Shown here: in pieces, positions 36,953-44,977 of the stretch
Layout of the letters: every line of letters starts with the position of its first letter
Position numbering within the stretch: the stretch's first letter is position 1
NCBI RefSeq assembly: GCF_039542385.1
Contig: NZ_BAABIA010000013.1
Location: 45,576-109,575, forward strand
Length of the DNA: 64,000 bases
From: Prosthecobacter algae
Lineage (GTDB): Bacteria; Verrucomicrobiota; Verrucomicrobiia; Verrucomicrobiales; Verrucomicrobiaceae
Reading direction: 5' to 3'
Position numbers and translations under genes: made by a program
Notes under the pieces: generated by a model
Told to the model about the DNA's origin: nothing
Database searches by the model: none
Seen by the model: only the letters and a program-made list of their open reading frames with translations

Positions 36953-37603
36953 TCAGCCCAACCGCGCCTGTTCGATGAACTCGGCCACCAGTGCCAGGTC
37001 TTTGATGCCGGGGGCGGACTCCACGCCGCTGGCCACATCCACCCCGGCGGGTCGGGTTTGCTGCACGGCCTCACGCACATTGGCGGGGGTGAGGCCTCCG
37101 GAAAGGATGATCTTCTTCTCCGGGAACTCGTGCTGGGCGATCACGGCCAGCTCCCAGGGAAAAGTTTCCCCCGCGCCGCCATAAAGGCCCGGATTGTAGG
37201 CATCCAGCAAAATCGTTTCGCAGGGATACTCGCCGATCTGGGCCAGGGATTCCCGATTTTTCACCTGCAGGGCCTTGATGACGTGGGCCCCCGTCTCCAG
37301 CAGGCGCGCCACCTCGGCGGGGGATTCGTCCCCGTGCAGTTGCAGGATGTGCACCAGCGCCTCCTGGGTCAGTTGGTCCAGCAGTTCGCGCTCAGGATTC
37401 ACCATCACCGCGATGAGGCAGGTGTCTGCATGGAGGGAGGGCAGCCACAGGGCGGCCTCGCCCACGGGGAGATAGCGCTTGGATTTCGGCCAAAAATTGA
37501 TCCCCAGAGCATCGGCCCCCAGGCTGATGATGTCGCGGGCCTGCTGTTCCTGGGTGATGCCGCAGATTTTGACGGCGGGCGTGGAAGTGGCTTCAGGGAA
37601 CAT
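36953..37603 (-). CDS. trpF: phosphoribosylanthranilate isomerase
   Basis: A 216-residue (beta/alpha)8-barrel enzyme of tryptophan biosynthesis that converts phosphoribosyl-anthranilate to the ribulose form. The N terminus has VKICGITQEQQARDIISLGA with the catalytic Cys; GADALGINFWPKSKRYL, LHILQLHGDESP, and ILLDAYNPGLYGGAGETFPW with the catalytic Asp follow. IILSGGLTPANVREAV and GVDVASGVESAPGIKD form the phosphate-binding end. No other trp genes are adjacent. Its first 11 nt overlap the end of the receiver-like gene upstream, so the two are translationally coupled. Confidence 0.95.
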   Translation of the reverse strand: MFPEATSTPAVKICGITQEQQARDIISLGADALGINFWPKSKRYLPVGEAALWLPSLHADTCLIAVMVNPERELLDQLTQEALVHILQLHGDESPAEVARLLETGAHVIKALQVKNRESLAQIGEYPCETILLDAYNPGLYGGAGETFPWELAVIAQHEFPEKKIILSGGLTPANVREAVQQTRPAGVDVASGVESAPGIKDLALVAEFIEQARLG

Positions 37604-38069
37604 TCGGGGGCGGGGCAGGGGGGCTGAGAATAGGGGGCAGGGGCGGCAGCGTGTCTGGCAGCAGGCCCGTCGTCAGGGACAGCAGCAAATCCAGCTTGGG
37701 AGGATACGGCAGCACACCGCGAACGCGTGCACTTCGTGTCAAATTCGGGTGCGTGGCACTGTCCTCCCCGCGCACCATGAAGATCACCGGTGGGGCGGTG
37801 TGGCTGCCGGGATGGGCCAGCGGATAGGCCCGGCTGAGCAGGCTGTCCAGCAGGATGCCGCTCATGTCCGGCAGTGTCAGGGCGAAGATAAAAAGCTGGT
37901 AAGGCCGGCTCAGCGCCATCTCGAAGGCCCGTTCGGCCGAGGGGGTCTCATCTACCTGACAACCGCGAAAGGACACCAGCGCTTCCCGGATCAAACGGCG
38001 AAATGGCAGGCTCTCCTCCGCCAGCAGGACGCGCAGCGGGGCAGAAGCCGTGGGTAAAGAACTTTCCAT
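37593..38069 (-). CDS. pseudo-receiver (CheY-like) protein lacking the phospho-acceptor Asp
   Basis: A 158-residue protein starting at ATG 38069 (MESSLPTASAPLRVLLAEES). It has the receiver-domain layout: LRVLLAEES (acidic pocket), a helix FRRLIREALVSF, SAERAFEMALSRPYQLFIFA, then LTLPDMSG. In CheY the phosphorylated Asp lies four residues before the conserved Pro; here that residue is Ala63. The later Thr/Ser position reads FMVRGE, and a Pro-Lys pair (PYPPK) is retained. It should not be phosphorylated in the usual way, so it may act as a constitutive adaptor. The C-terminal tail is Pro-rich. It overlaps trpF and is divergent from the exbB operon. Confidence 0.72.
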   Translation of the reverse strand: MESSLPTASAPLRVLLAEESLPFRRLIREALVSFRGCQVDETPSAERAFEMALSRPYQLFIFALTLPDMSGILLDSLLSRAYPLAHPGSHTAPPVIFMVRGEDSATHPNLTRSARVRGVLPYPPKLDLLLSLTTGLLPDTLPPLPPILSPPAPPPNVP

Positions 38070-38190
38070 TATCGAGAAGCAGGTTAAGATTCTCAGGTTT
38101 ACAATCTCAATCAAGAGGCATAAATCATGCTGAGGAGGTTCATGTGCATTTTGCGCGAGCCTCGCGCCAGCCTGGGCACTACGCAACGAC

Positions 38191-38889
38191 ATGACTGAAC
38201 TGATTTCAAAAGGAGGACCTCTGGTATGGCTCTTGATGGCCTGCATGGGGTTTTCCATCGCCATTTTCCTGGAGCGGCTCGCCTACTACCACCGCGTGAG
38301 CATGAACATCGGGGAATTCCTGGCCGGCCTGGCTGCCCTGATTCGCAAGCGCAACTACGCTGAAGCTTTGCAGGAAGCCCTCGCCACCCGCGTCCCGGCA
38401 GGCCGTGTCATCCACGCCGCCCTGCTGCGCCACCATGCGCCGCGCGATCAACTGAAGGAGATCGTCCAGGAAGCTGGCCAACTGGAAGTGCCCCGCCTGG
38501 AGCGCTACCTCGGCATCCTCAATGCCATCGCCCACGTCGGCCCCCTCGTCGGTCTGCTGGGCACCGTCATCGGCCTGCTCGACAGCTTTACCAACCTTTC
38601 CTCTGCCAACGGCGTCACCACCCCGGCTGAAGTTGCCCGGGGTGTTTACCAGAGCCTCATCACCTCCGCCCTCGGCCTCGTGGTCGCCATTCCTGCCTAC
38701 CTCTGCTACGCCTTCCTCAGCGCCCGCTCCCGCTCCATCATGCATGACCTCGAGCGTGCTGGGGTGGAGATCGTCAACCTCATCGAAGACGCCAAGTCCA
38801 CCGACAACATCGTGGAATTCCGCCAGGCTGCCGTGGAGGACACGGCGCATTCCCAGGTGAAAGGCCGCTCGCGCGGTCAGCGCGGCTGA
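38191..38889 (+). CDS. exbB: MotA/TolQ/ExbB proton-channel family protein
   Basis: A 232-residue inner-membrane protein that with ExbD forms the proton-driven motor for TonB. Three membrane segments: residues ~8-26 (GPLVWLLMACMGFSIAIFLE), ~112-135 (AHVGPLVGLLGTVIGLLDSF, the conserved ExbB/TolQ core) and ~158-182 (ITSALGLVVAIPAYLCYAFL). The cytoplasmic loop between the first two is rich in charged residues, as in the family. It is the first gene of a tightly spaced four-gene operon, 122 nt from the divergent receiver-like gene, so its promoter must lie in that short interval. Confidence 0.93.
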   Translation: MTELISKGGPLVWLLMACMGFSIAIFLERLAYYHRVSMNIGEFLAGLAALIRKRNYAEALQEALATRVPAGRVIHAALLRHHAPRDQLKEIVQEAGQLEVPRLERYLGILNAIAHVGPLVGLLGTVIGLLDSFTNLSSANGVTTPAEVARGVYQSLITSALGLVVAIPAYLCYAFLSARSRSIMHDLERAGVEIVNLIEDAKSTDNIVEFRQAAVEDTAHSQVKGRSRGQRG

Positions 38890-38921
38890 GTTAAGATCAC
38901 GCGGCACCCCACCTGCCAACG

Positions 38922-39338
38922 ATGAAGCTCGAAAGCCATTTGCCGAGGCAAAGTCCCTGGCTCTACATCACGCCGCTGCTGAATGCCATTCTGCTGCTGC
39001 TGGTGTATTATTTGTTCAGCAGCGGTTTTGTCATTCAGTCCGGCATCACGGTGGAAAAGCCGCGTTCCTCCAGCCGCCTCACGGGTTTCGATCGCGCGCA
39101 CATCATCACCATCGCCCCCGGCAATGAGGTGCCCATGTACTTCGATGGTCGCCGGGTCAATTTTGAAGAGCTCACCCAGCGCCTTGTGGATGGTCGGGCA
39201 GGGGAGCGCCGCGTCATCATCCACCATGATCGCCAGGCCCCCAGCGGCCGCGTGGTGGAGGTCATCAATCTGGCGCAGGAGCTCGGCTTCGAAGCCGCCC
39301 TTTCCACCACCCCCACGCCCGCGCCCCTGGTGCCATGA
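38922..39338 (+). CDS. exbD: ExbD/TolR-like biopolymer transport protein
   Basis: A 138-residue protein with one N-terminal transmembrane segment (LYITPLLNAILLLLVYYLFS, residues ~13-33) preceded by a short basic cytoplasmic tail, and a periplasmic alpha/beta domain (HIITIAPGNEVPMYFDGRRV, RRVIIHHDRQAPSGRVVEVI) characteristic of ExbD/TolR. The conserved membrane Asp that carries protons in ExbD (in the DvmfnLL motif) is not evident: the segment reads TPLLNAILLLL, with Asn where an Asp would be expected. Proton coupling may therefore differ. The stop overlaps the next gene (ATGA). Confidence 0.82.
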   Translation: MKLESHLPRQSPWLYITPLLNAILLLLVYYLFSSGFVIQSGITVEKPRSSSRLTGFDRAHIITIAPGNEVPMYFDGRRVNFEELTQRLVDGRAGERRVIIHHDRQAPSGRVVEVINLAQELGFEAALSTTPTPAPLVP

Positions 39339-40066
39339 AGCACGAACGCGCCCTCATCTTTGACTGGGATTCGCACGATGGCAGCATCGTCCGCATGGGG
39401 CTGGCCCTCCTGGTCACCCTCGCCGCCCTGGTGGGCATGTTCATCGTCTTTCGCGTGGTCACGCCTGAGTCACGGCCGGTGGATGTTCGCCCCCAGCGTG
39501 TGCTCCTGCTGAACCCGAACGAGCCTGCCGAGCGCGCTCTCATTCATCAGGCCATGGACCGTAGCTTTGGCCTGCTGCCCTCAGAGACCTCCATCACCGG
39601 CCCGCTGAAGTCCCTGCGGATGCCTTCCTACTCTCCCAGTTATGCCAAACATGAGCTGCGGCTGAAGCCCGTGCCCTCCGGCCTCGCCGCCAGCAGCCAG
39701 GTACGCCCCTTTGCCCTGGACATGGATGTGCTGCCACCGCTGCCCGCCGCCCAGCCCCGGACGGCCGATGCCCCACCTGCTGCGCCCTCCGTCCTCCGCG
39801 CCGTCCCGGAAGGCCCCGTGGCCGCCCGCGCTCCCGCCCGGCTGGACATCCCCGGTGTGCCCCTGGCAGACATCACCCGCCCTCGTTTCCAGATCGCCAT
39901 TGGCCGTCTCGGCCAGGTCATCGTGGCCCTGCCACTCAGCGCCTCCGATGATGTGGAGATTAACCAAAAGCTCCACCACGCCATCACCCAGATGCGCTTT
40001 GCGCCGGCGGACAAGGAAATGGAGTGGGGCCAGGTCTCCTTCCGTTGGGAGGTGAAGGCCCCATGA
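39335..40066 (+). CDS. TonB-like energy-transducing protein
   Basis: A 243-residue protein with a single N-terminal anchor (GLALLVTLAALVGMFIVFRV, residues ~22-42), a Pro/Ala-rich middle (~130-170) and a C-terminal domain IAIGRLGQVIVALPLSASDD ... INQKLHHAITQMRFAP ... WGQVSFRWEV. This matches the TonB C-terminal pattern (GRxGxV, SSxD, LxxAxxxMRFxP, V-W). With ExbB and ExbD it would energise outer-membrane transporters. No TonB-dependent receptor gene is in the window. Both ends overlap neighbours by ATGA, so stoichiometric expression is likely. Confidence 0.72.
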   Translation: MKHERALIFDWDSHDGSIVRMGLALLVTLAALVGMFIVFRVVTPESRPVDVRPQRVLLLNPNEPAERALIHQAMDRSFGLLPSETSITGPLKSLRMPSYSPSYAKHELRLKPVPSGLAASSQVRPFALDMDVLPPLPAAQPRTADAPPAAPSVLRAVPEGPVAARAPARLDIPGVPLADITRPRFQIAIGRLGQVIVALPLSASDDVEINQKLHHAITQMRFAPADKEMEWGQVSFRWEVKAP

Positions 40067-40305
40067 TCGGCATCGGTCTCGCCCAGCTCATCATGCTGGT
40101 CATGCTCATCGGTGTCTCCAGCGTCTGCGCCCTCTGGTTTTACACCTTCTGGAGCGAACGCCGCCGCGAGTTGAAACGCCGCCGCATCGCCATCCTCTGC
40201 CGCATCTGTGGCTGCACCTACGCCATCCCAAAAAAGGGCAGCAGCATCACCGTCTGCCCCTCCTGCGGCAGCAAAAACGAACGCGGCGGCCTGCCTCCCA
40301 TTTAG
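40063..40305 (+). CDS. small membrane protein with cytoplasmic zinc ribbon
   Basis: An 80-residue protein. It has an N-terminal transmembrane helix (LAQLIMLVMLIGVSSVCALW, residues ~6-27), a basic stretch (ERRRELKRRRIA), then two CxxC pairs, CRICGCTY and CPSCGSK, about 20 residues apart, forming a zinc ribbon. It begins in the stop of the TonB-like gene (ATGA). I do not know such a protein as a standard ExbBD-TonB component. Coupling suggests it belongs to the complex or to its assembly. Confidence 0.8.
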   Translation: MIGIGLAQLIMLVMLIGVSSVCALWFYTFWSERRRELKRRRIAILCRICGCTYAIPKKGSSITVCPSCGSKNERGGLPPI

Positions 40306-40352
40306 AGGAAGGGGACAGCTCTTCGCCAAAGACGGGTCTTTGCGCCCCTAAC

Positions 40353-40384
40353 AAAAAAGACCCGGCCTCCGGGGGCCGGGTCTT
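40353..40384 (-). terminator. intrinsic terminator after the lipoprotein gene (possibly bidirectional)
   Basis: An 11-bp stem (aagacccggcc / ggccgggtctt) with a 6-nt loop. On the minus strand it is followed by a T tract (aaaaaa on the plus strand), just after the stop of the 40410-42080 gene. It also lies 48 nt after the zinc-ribbon gene on the plus strand. Confidence 0.85.
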
Positions 40385-40409
40385 CGCGAAATCCTTCTCC
40401 TCAGCCAGC

Positions 40410-42080
40410 TTATCGCTGGATCAGGTTTTCATTGTTCTCGAGCTGGAATCGCTCTTCCTTGATGGTCTCCGCGCTGCCATCCATCCGCACCACGCAGCGG
40501 GTCTGGCCTGCATAGGGTTCCGTGGCCAGGACGATGGCTCTGCTGGGCGCATCGGCGGTCAGCGTCGCATCGTAAAGCCACACTGGGGTGCCGCCTTCGC
40601 GGTTCAGCAGTTCCGCTCCATTTGGCAGGTCGCTCAGCGTCGGGGGCAGCGCACCGTTGTGTTCCGCCGCGTAGGCCCGCAGGGCCAGCACGATCTCGCG
40701 ACCTTGGGTGGAAGCCTTCATCTGGTTGGCCTTCACGCTCATCAGGTTAAACGTCGGCACCGCCAGCGAAGAGAGGATGGAGAGAGTGGTGATGGAGGTC
40801 AGCACCGAGGTGTCGCTCAGCGGGAAGGCCAAGTTCGCCAGGCCTAGCGTGCCATCCGGCAGGTTGGCCATGCAGCCCGCCTGGCCGTGGCCCAGGTAGG
40901 GTGTCAGAAAGTCCAGCCCCTTGTTCACCATGTCCTTCATGGACTGCGGCTCGGTGGAAACTTCCATGCCCTGTCTTGCCAGGCTCTGCAGCGTCTTCAG
41001 CAGCACCGGGGACAGATACACCGCTGCGTTGCCCTCCTGGGGCATGCCCGTCCACGCGGTCTTGAATTCCGCATCGGTGGTCAGCAGTTCCTTGCCTTCC
41101 AGCGCCTTCTTCAGAAAGCTGGCCCGCGTGGCCAGCATCAGCCGGTCCGCCTTGCTGTCAAAGCGCAGCATCGGCTGGAAATCCATCGGCGCAGGGCCCA
41201 CGGCTGCCTTGAAAGTGATGGTCAGCACCCCGTCCTTGTCCACCACCTCCACAGGGATGGCAGGATTGCTCAGCATCGGCAAAAACTGCTGCTTCAGCGG
41301 CTCCAGCAGCCAGCCCAGGCGATCCGCCACCAGCAGGGCATCCAGGCCCGGCACCGGCACTTCGGCCCCCGGCAGCGGCAGTTGCTGGTCTGGATACACC
41401 TGGATGAACAGGCCCAGGCGGGCATCCAGTTTTTCGATGAGTTCACGCTTGGTGATCCCCAGCATCGGCACCGGCTCATTCAGCGGGGCCTCCACATTCG
41501 CACGCCCCTGCTCAGGCATCATGGCGATGAAGCTGGCCAGGGAATCCTTCGCCACCGACTTCAGGTGCAGCGGGATTTCCAGCGCCAGATCCGTGCCCTT
41601 CGGGGCCGTTTGCAGGATCATGAAAGGCTCCGCTGGGCCGCCATTCAGTGTCATCAGGCCCTTGCGCCCATCTGGAGTCAGGGCAAACGAGCGGGAGTGG
41701 TACAGCCCCGAGTCCATGCGGCGCGAGCTGGATCCCAGCGCCTTCACATTGTCCAGGCCGAAATCCTGGAACAGCTTCACAAACGAAAAGCTCGTCGGCA
41801 GCTCCTTGCGCTGCTCCGGCGGCAGGTTCTTGACGGCATCGTCCAGCATCATCGCGATGGCTTCCATCAGCCCGGCCTTGTCCGCATAGTTAAAGGAAGA
41901 GCCGCCCACTTCCAGGTGCGAGGCCACCTTCATGAAATAGGGCGAGGCATGGCTGGTGATCAGCGGCACGCTGGGCACTGCCGGTGTGGTCGATGCCACC
42001 GGGGCGGCGGCTTGCGGGGCTTTGTTGCACTGGGCCAGCAGGCATACTGCGGCGAGGCTGAGGAGCGGTGTTCGTTTCAT
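40410..42080 (-). CDS. lipoprotein with pseudopilin-like C-terminal segment
   Basis: A 556-residue protein with a lipobox (LLSLAAVCLLAQC, Cys18), so probably an outer- or inner-membrane lipoprotein. The long middle region (TSHASPYFMKVASHLEVGGS to about residue 440) resembles DUF3352-type repeats of alternating strands and helices and was not firmly identified. Near residue 450-500, FNLMSVKANQMKASTQGREI then LALRAYAAEHNGALPPTLSDL looks like the helix and first loop of type II pseudopilins, though here at the C terminus and without a prepilin cleavage site. It is a single-gene unit ended by the terminator at 40353. Confidence 0.75.
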   Translation of the reverse strand: MKRTPLLSLAAVCLLAQCNKAPQAAAPVASTTPAVPSVPLITSHASPYFMKVASHLEVGGSSFNYADKAGLMEAIAMMLDDAVKNLPPEQRKELPTSFSFVKLFQDFGLDNVKALGSSSRRMDSGLYHSRSFALTPDGRKGLMTLNGGPAEPFMILQTAPKGTDLALEIPLHLKSVAKDSLASFIAMMPEQGRANVEAPLNEPVPMLGITKRELIEKLDARLGLFIQVYPDQQLPLPGAEVPVPGLDALLVADRLGWLLEPLKQQFLPMLSNPAIPVEVVDKDGVLTITFKAAVGPAPMDFQPMLRFDSKADRLMLATRASFLKKALEGKELLTTDAEFKTAWTGMPQEGNAAVYLSPVLLKTLQSLARQGMEVSTEPQSMKDMVNKGLDFLTPYLGHGQAGCMANLPDGTLGLANLAFPLSDTSVLTSITTLSILSSLAVPTFNLMSVKANQMKASTQGREIVLALRAYAAEHNGALPPTLSDLPNGAELLNREGGTPVWLYDATLTADAPSRAIVLATEPYAGQTRCVVRMDGSAETIKEERFQLENNENLIQR

Positions 42081-42172
42081 GCGGGAGTGTGGACTGACTA
42101 ATGAATGCCCTTATCCTTCCCTCGGAGTTACAGAAAGTAGAATTTTCTGCTAAATTTCCATCCGCACCTTTT

Positions 42173-42787
42173 TTACAGCCCCAGCTCTAGCTGCGCCACC
42201 GGGGCAAAGCTGCGCCGATGTTCCGGGCAGGCCCCCAGCCGCTTCAGCGCCTCCTGGTGCCGGGGCGTCGGGTAGCCCTTGTGAATCTCAAAGCCGTAGC
42301 CCGGATACTTCACCGCCATCTCCACCATCAGCCGGTCGCGGCTCACCTTCGCAATGATGCTTGCCGCTGCGATGGAGTAGCTCAGGCTGTCGCCCTTCAC
42401 CAGCGCCACATGCGGCACCGGAAAGTCGCGCACCGGCTTGCCATCAATCAGCGCCGCGCAGGGCCGAGGATCCAGCGCCAGCGCACAGCGGCGCATGCCC
42501 AGCCACGTGGCCTGCAGGATGTTGATGCGGTCGATCTCCGCCACCCCGATCATCTCGCAATGCCAGCGGATCAGCGGATTGCCCGTGATCTCCTCATACA
42601 GCCGCTCGCGTTTCTCATGCGAGAGCTGCTTGGAATCATTCAGCCACGGGTGCTCAAAGTCTTCCGGCAAAATCACCGCCGCCACGGAGACCGGGCCCGC
42701 CAACGGTCCGCGCCCTGCCTCATCAATGCCCGCAATCCACCGGTGGCCGGCGGCCCGGAGGCGGTTTTCGTGATCGAGCGTGGGCAT
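42173..42787 (-). CDS. rnhB: ribonuclease HII
   Basis: A 204-residue enzyme that nicks RNA-DNA hybrids 5' to single ribonucleotides. The ATG at 42787 (MPTLDHENRLRAAGHRWI) gives the expected length; the open frame continues upstream but is not homologous. Motifs: IAGIDEAGRGPLAGPVSVAA with the catalytic Asp-Glu pair, LNDSKQLSHEKRERLYEEI, ALIDGKPVRDFP, and VKGDSLSYSIAAASIIAKVSRDRLM with the third Asp, then GYPTPRHQEAL. Cytoplasmic. It is divergent from the ceramidase-like gene across 105 nt. Confidence 0.95.
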   Translation of the reverse strand: MPTLDHENRLRAAGHRWIAGIDEAGRGPLAGPVSVAAVILPEDFEHPWLNDSKQLSHEKRERLYEEITGNPLIRWHCEMIGVAEIDRINILQATWLGMRRCALALDPRPCAALIDGKPVRDFPVPHVALVKGDSLSYSIAAASIIAKVSRDRLMVEMAVKYPGYGFEIHKGYPTPRHQEALKRLGACPEHRRSFAPVAQLELGL

Positions 42788-42892
42788 GGGATAGCGTGGG
42801 AACTCCCGCCTTATGCCAAACAGATCAGGAAAAGTCAAAATGTGGTGACTATGCCGTGCAAAGCCGCCTTCCTCGCACGGTATCCTCTTTCC

Positions 42893-44398
42893 ATGAGAAA
42901 CCTTCTCCTCGCCTTTGGTCTCCTCGCCTCGGCCCTCAGTGCCCAGACACCCGCGCCCACCTCCACCATCAAGGCGGGCTTTGCGGAGCGGGACATCACC
43001 CCCGGCATCGGCATGGAGCAGCCCGGCGGTTATGGCAAATCCTACCACCTGACATTCCACGATGCCTGCAAGGTGCGCGTCGCCCTCTTTGACGATGGCA
43101 AAAAGAAGGTCGCCCTCATCGGGCTGGATACCCTCGTCGTGCCGCGCCAGGTGGTGCTGGATGCCCGCGCTCGCATTGAAAAAGAGCTCGGCATCCCTGG
43201 CGATTGCGTCATGGTCGGTGCCTCCCATTCCCACTCCTCCGGCCCCGTGGGCATGGTGCTGCCGGGCGAATATGATGCCGCCTCAGACCTGGTGAAAAAG
43301 CTCGCCTATGAGGAGTCCTCCTGCGCCGATGCCGGCTTCCTCCTCCGCGTCACCCATGAGATCGTCGAAGGCGTCCGCGCCGCCTCCCTGGCCCGTGTGC
43401 CCGCCCAGCTCAGCTTCGGCTTCGGCCATGAGGACAAGGTGGCCTTCAACCGCCGCCTGCGCATGAAAAACGGCCAGAGCTGGAGCCACCCCGGCCCCGG
43501 CAATGCCGACATCATCGAATACGCCGGGCCCATTGACCCGCAGGTCGGCGTCATCGGTGCCTGGGATATGCAGGGCCAGCTCCTCGGCGTCATGGTCAAT
43601 TACGCCTGCCATGCCACCACCAACCCCGGCGGCATCTCGGCCAACTGGATCTACTACCTGGAAAAAACCATTCAAGGTGCTCTCGGTTCCAAAGCCCCCG
43701 TCGTCTTCATGCAGGGTGCCTGTGGCGATGTGACCCAGGTGGACAACCTTAGCACCGCCCGCCGCCCCGGTCCGGAGGAGTGGGCACAGCTCGTCGGGGG
43801 CCGTGTCGGGGCCGAGGCCCTGAAAGTCCTCTTCACCAGCCCGCGCGGCACCGCCGCCGTGCTGGACAGCCGCCAGAAAGTGCTCTCCATCCCCCGCCGC
43901 AAGCCCGCCCCTGAACGCGTGAAAAAGAGCCTCGAAATCGTCCAGGCAGGCAAGCCTAAGGGCGACACCTCCGGCTGGATCTTTGCCAAGGAAATCGTCA
44001 TGCTCGACCACCTCTGCCAGGTCACTCCCAAGGTGGACACCGAAGTGCAGGTTATCCAGGTCGGCCCCGCCGCCTTCGTCAGCAACCCGGCCGAATACTT
44101 CGTCCAGTTCGGACTCGACATCAAAAAAGGCAGCCCCTTTCCCTTCACCTTCCCGGTGGAGCTGGCCAACGGCATCGTTGGTTATGTCCCCACCGAGGAA
44201 GCCTTCGGCCCTCACGGCGGCGGATATGAAACCCGCCTCACCGCTTACAGCAATCTGGAGATCACCGCCGGTCGCCAGATGGCCGAAACCGGCATCGCCC
44301 TCACCCGCGAGATGACCCCCACCCCCGCCCCCGAAGCCCCCAAAGCCATCTTCGGCAAACCCTGGACCTACGGCAACGTCCCGCCGGAACTGGAGTAG
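42893..44398 (+). CDS. secreted neutral/alkaline ceramidase-like protein
   Basis: A 501-residue exported protein. The start MRNLLLAFGLLASALSAQTP is a signal peptide (an in-frame ATG at 42851 would lengthen it). KAGFAERDITPGIGMEQPGG, VALIGLDTLVVPRQVVLDA, VMVGASHSHSSGPVGM with the zinc-binding His-x-His, and NYACHATTNPGGISANWIYY with a further His match the neutral/alkaline non-lysosomal ceramidase N-terminal domain; GACGDVTQV follows. Such proteins hydrolyse the amide of ceramide or related N-acyl substrates, but many PVC members are uncharacterised. Repeats begin directly downstream. Confidence 0.9.
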   Translation: MRNLLLAFGLLASALSAQTPAPTSTIKAGFAERDITPGIGMEQPGGYGKSYHLTFHDACKVRVALFDDGKKKVALIGLDTLVVPRQVVLDARARIEKELGIPGDCVMVGASHSHSSGPVGMVLPGEYDAASDLVKKLAYEESSCADAGFLLRVTHEIVEGVRAASLARVPAQLSFGFGHEDKVAFNRRLRMKNGQSWSHPGPGNADIIEYAGPIDPQVGVIGAWDMQGQLLGVMVNYACHATTNPGGISANWIYYLEKTIQGALGSKAPVVFMQGACGDVTQVDNLSTARRPGPEEWAQLVGGRVGAEALKVLFTSPRGTAAVLDSRQKVLSIPRRKPAPERVKKSLEIVQAGKPKGDTSGWIFAKEIVMLDHLCQVTPKVDTEVQVIQVGPAAFVSNPAEYFVQFGLDIKKGSPFPFTFPVELANGIVGYVPTEEAFGPHGGGYETRLTAYSNLEITAGRQMAETGIALTREMTPTPAPEAPKAIFGKPWTYGNVPPELE

Positions 44399-44447
44399 GT
44401 ACCGTTAAACATCATTGGTTAGACCCGCGCAGCAGGCGGCCCAAAAG

Positions 44448-44876
44448 TAGCCCGCACAGTCCCTGTGCGGAAAGCCGCGCCGAATGCAAACAGATCAGCG
44501 AGCTAATAAACCCACATGCCCCCCGTCTTGATCACACCTCCAGTCAACCCACCACGCGAAGCGTCCTGGAGTGCGGTGGGAAGCGCTCAAGCGCCACACC
44601 GCTCCTTGCGGCGACTCCAGGTGCCCTCCACCCAACCGCCCCGAGCGTAGCCGCTTGAACGGTAGCCCGCACAGTCCCTGTGCGGAAAGCAACGCCGAAT
44701 GCAAACAGATCAACGAGCTAAAAAGCCGCATTCCCCAAACCCCGCAGCCAAAAGGTAGCCCGCACAGTCCCTGTGCGGAAAGCCACGCCGAACGCTAACA
44801 GATCAACGAGCTAATAAAACCGCACGCCCCAAGCCCCGCAGCCAAAAGGTAGCCCGCACAGTCCCTGTGCGGAAAG
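44448..44876. repeat. dispersed repeat with hairpin core ccgcacag-tcc-ctgtgcgg, 4 copies
   Basis: Cores at about 44448-44474, 44662-44689, 44753-44781 and 44848-44876; the last three are 91-95 nt apart. Each core has an 8-bp stem and 3-nt loop and is followed by a conserved tail ending cagatcaacgagctaa. Two further copies lie at 47759-47880 on the other side of the two-gene island. The 579-nt interval 44399-44977 contains these repeats and no supported gene. Confidence 0.88.
44520..44652. repeat. direct repeat left of the 45-47.7 kb island
   Basis: The stretch from the cccgtc/cacctcc segment through gcgaagcgtcctggagtgcg, gcgccacaccgctccttgcg and ccctccacccaaccgccccg recurs in the same orientation at about 47932-48062 with few substitutions. 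Confidence 0.85.
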
Positions 44877-44977
44877 CCGCGCCGAAAGCAAACAGATCAA
44901 CGAGCTAGCAAAACCGCATGCCCCAAATCCCGATCATCCACACCGTGTGTGGAGAAGGGATCGCCTGGGACGTCGCA

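Noticed and set aside
44448..44876. Evenly spaced repeats suggestive of a CRISPR array
   Set aside because: The conserved unit with its tail occupies most of each ~93-nt period, the remainder is similar between copies rather than unique spacers, and no cas gene is nearby.
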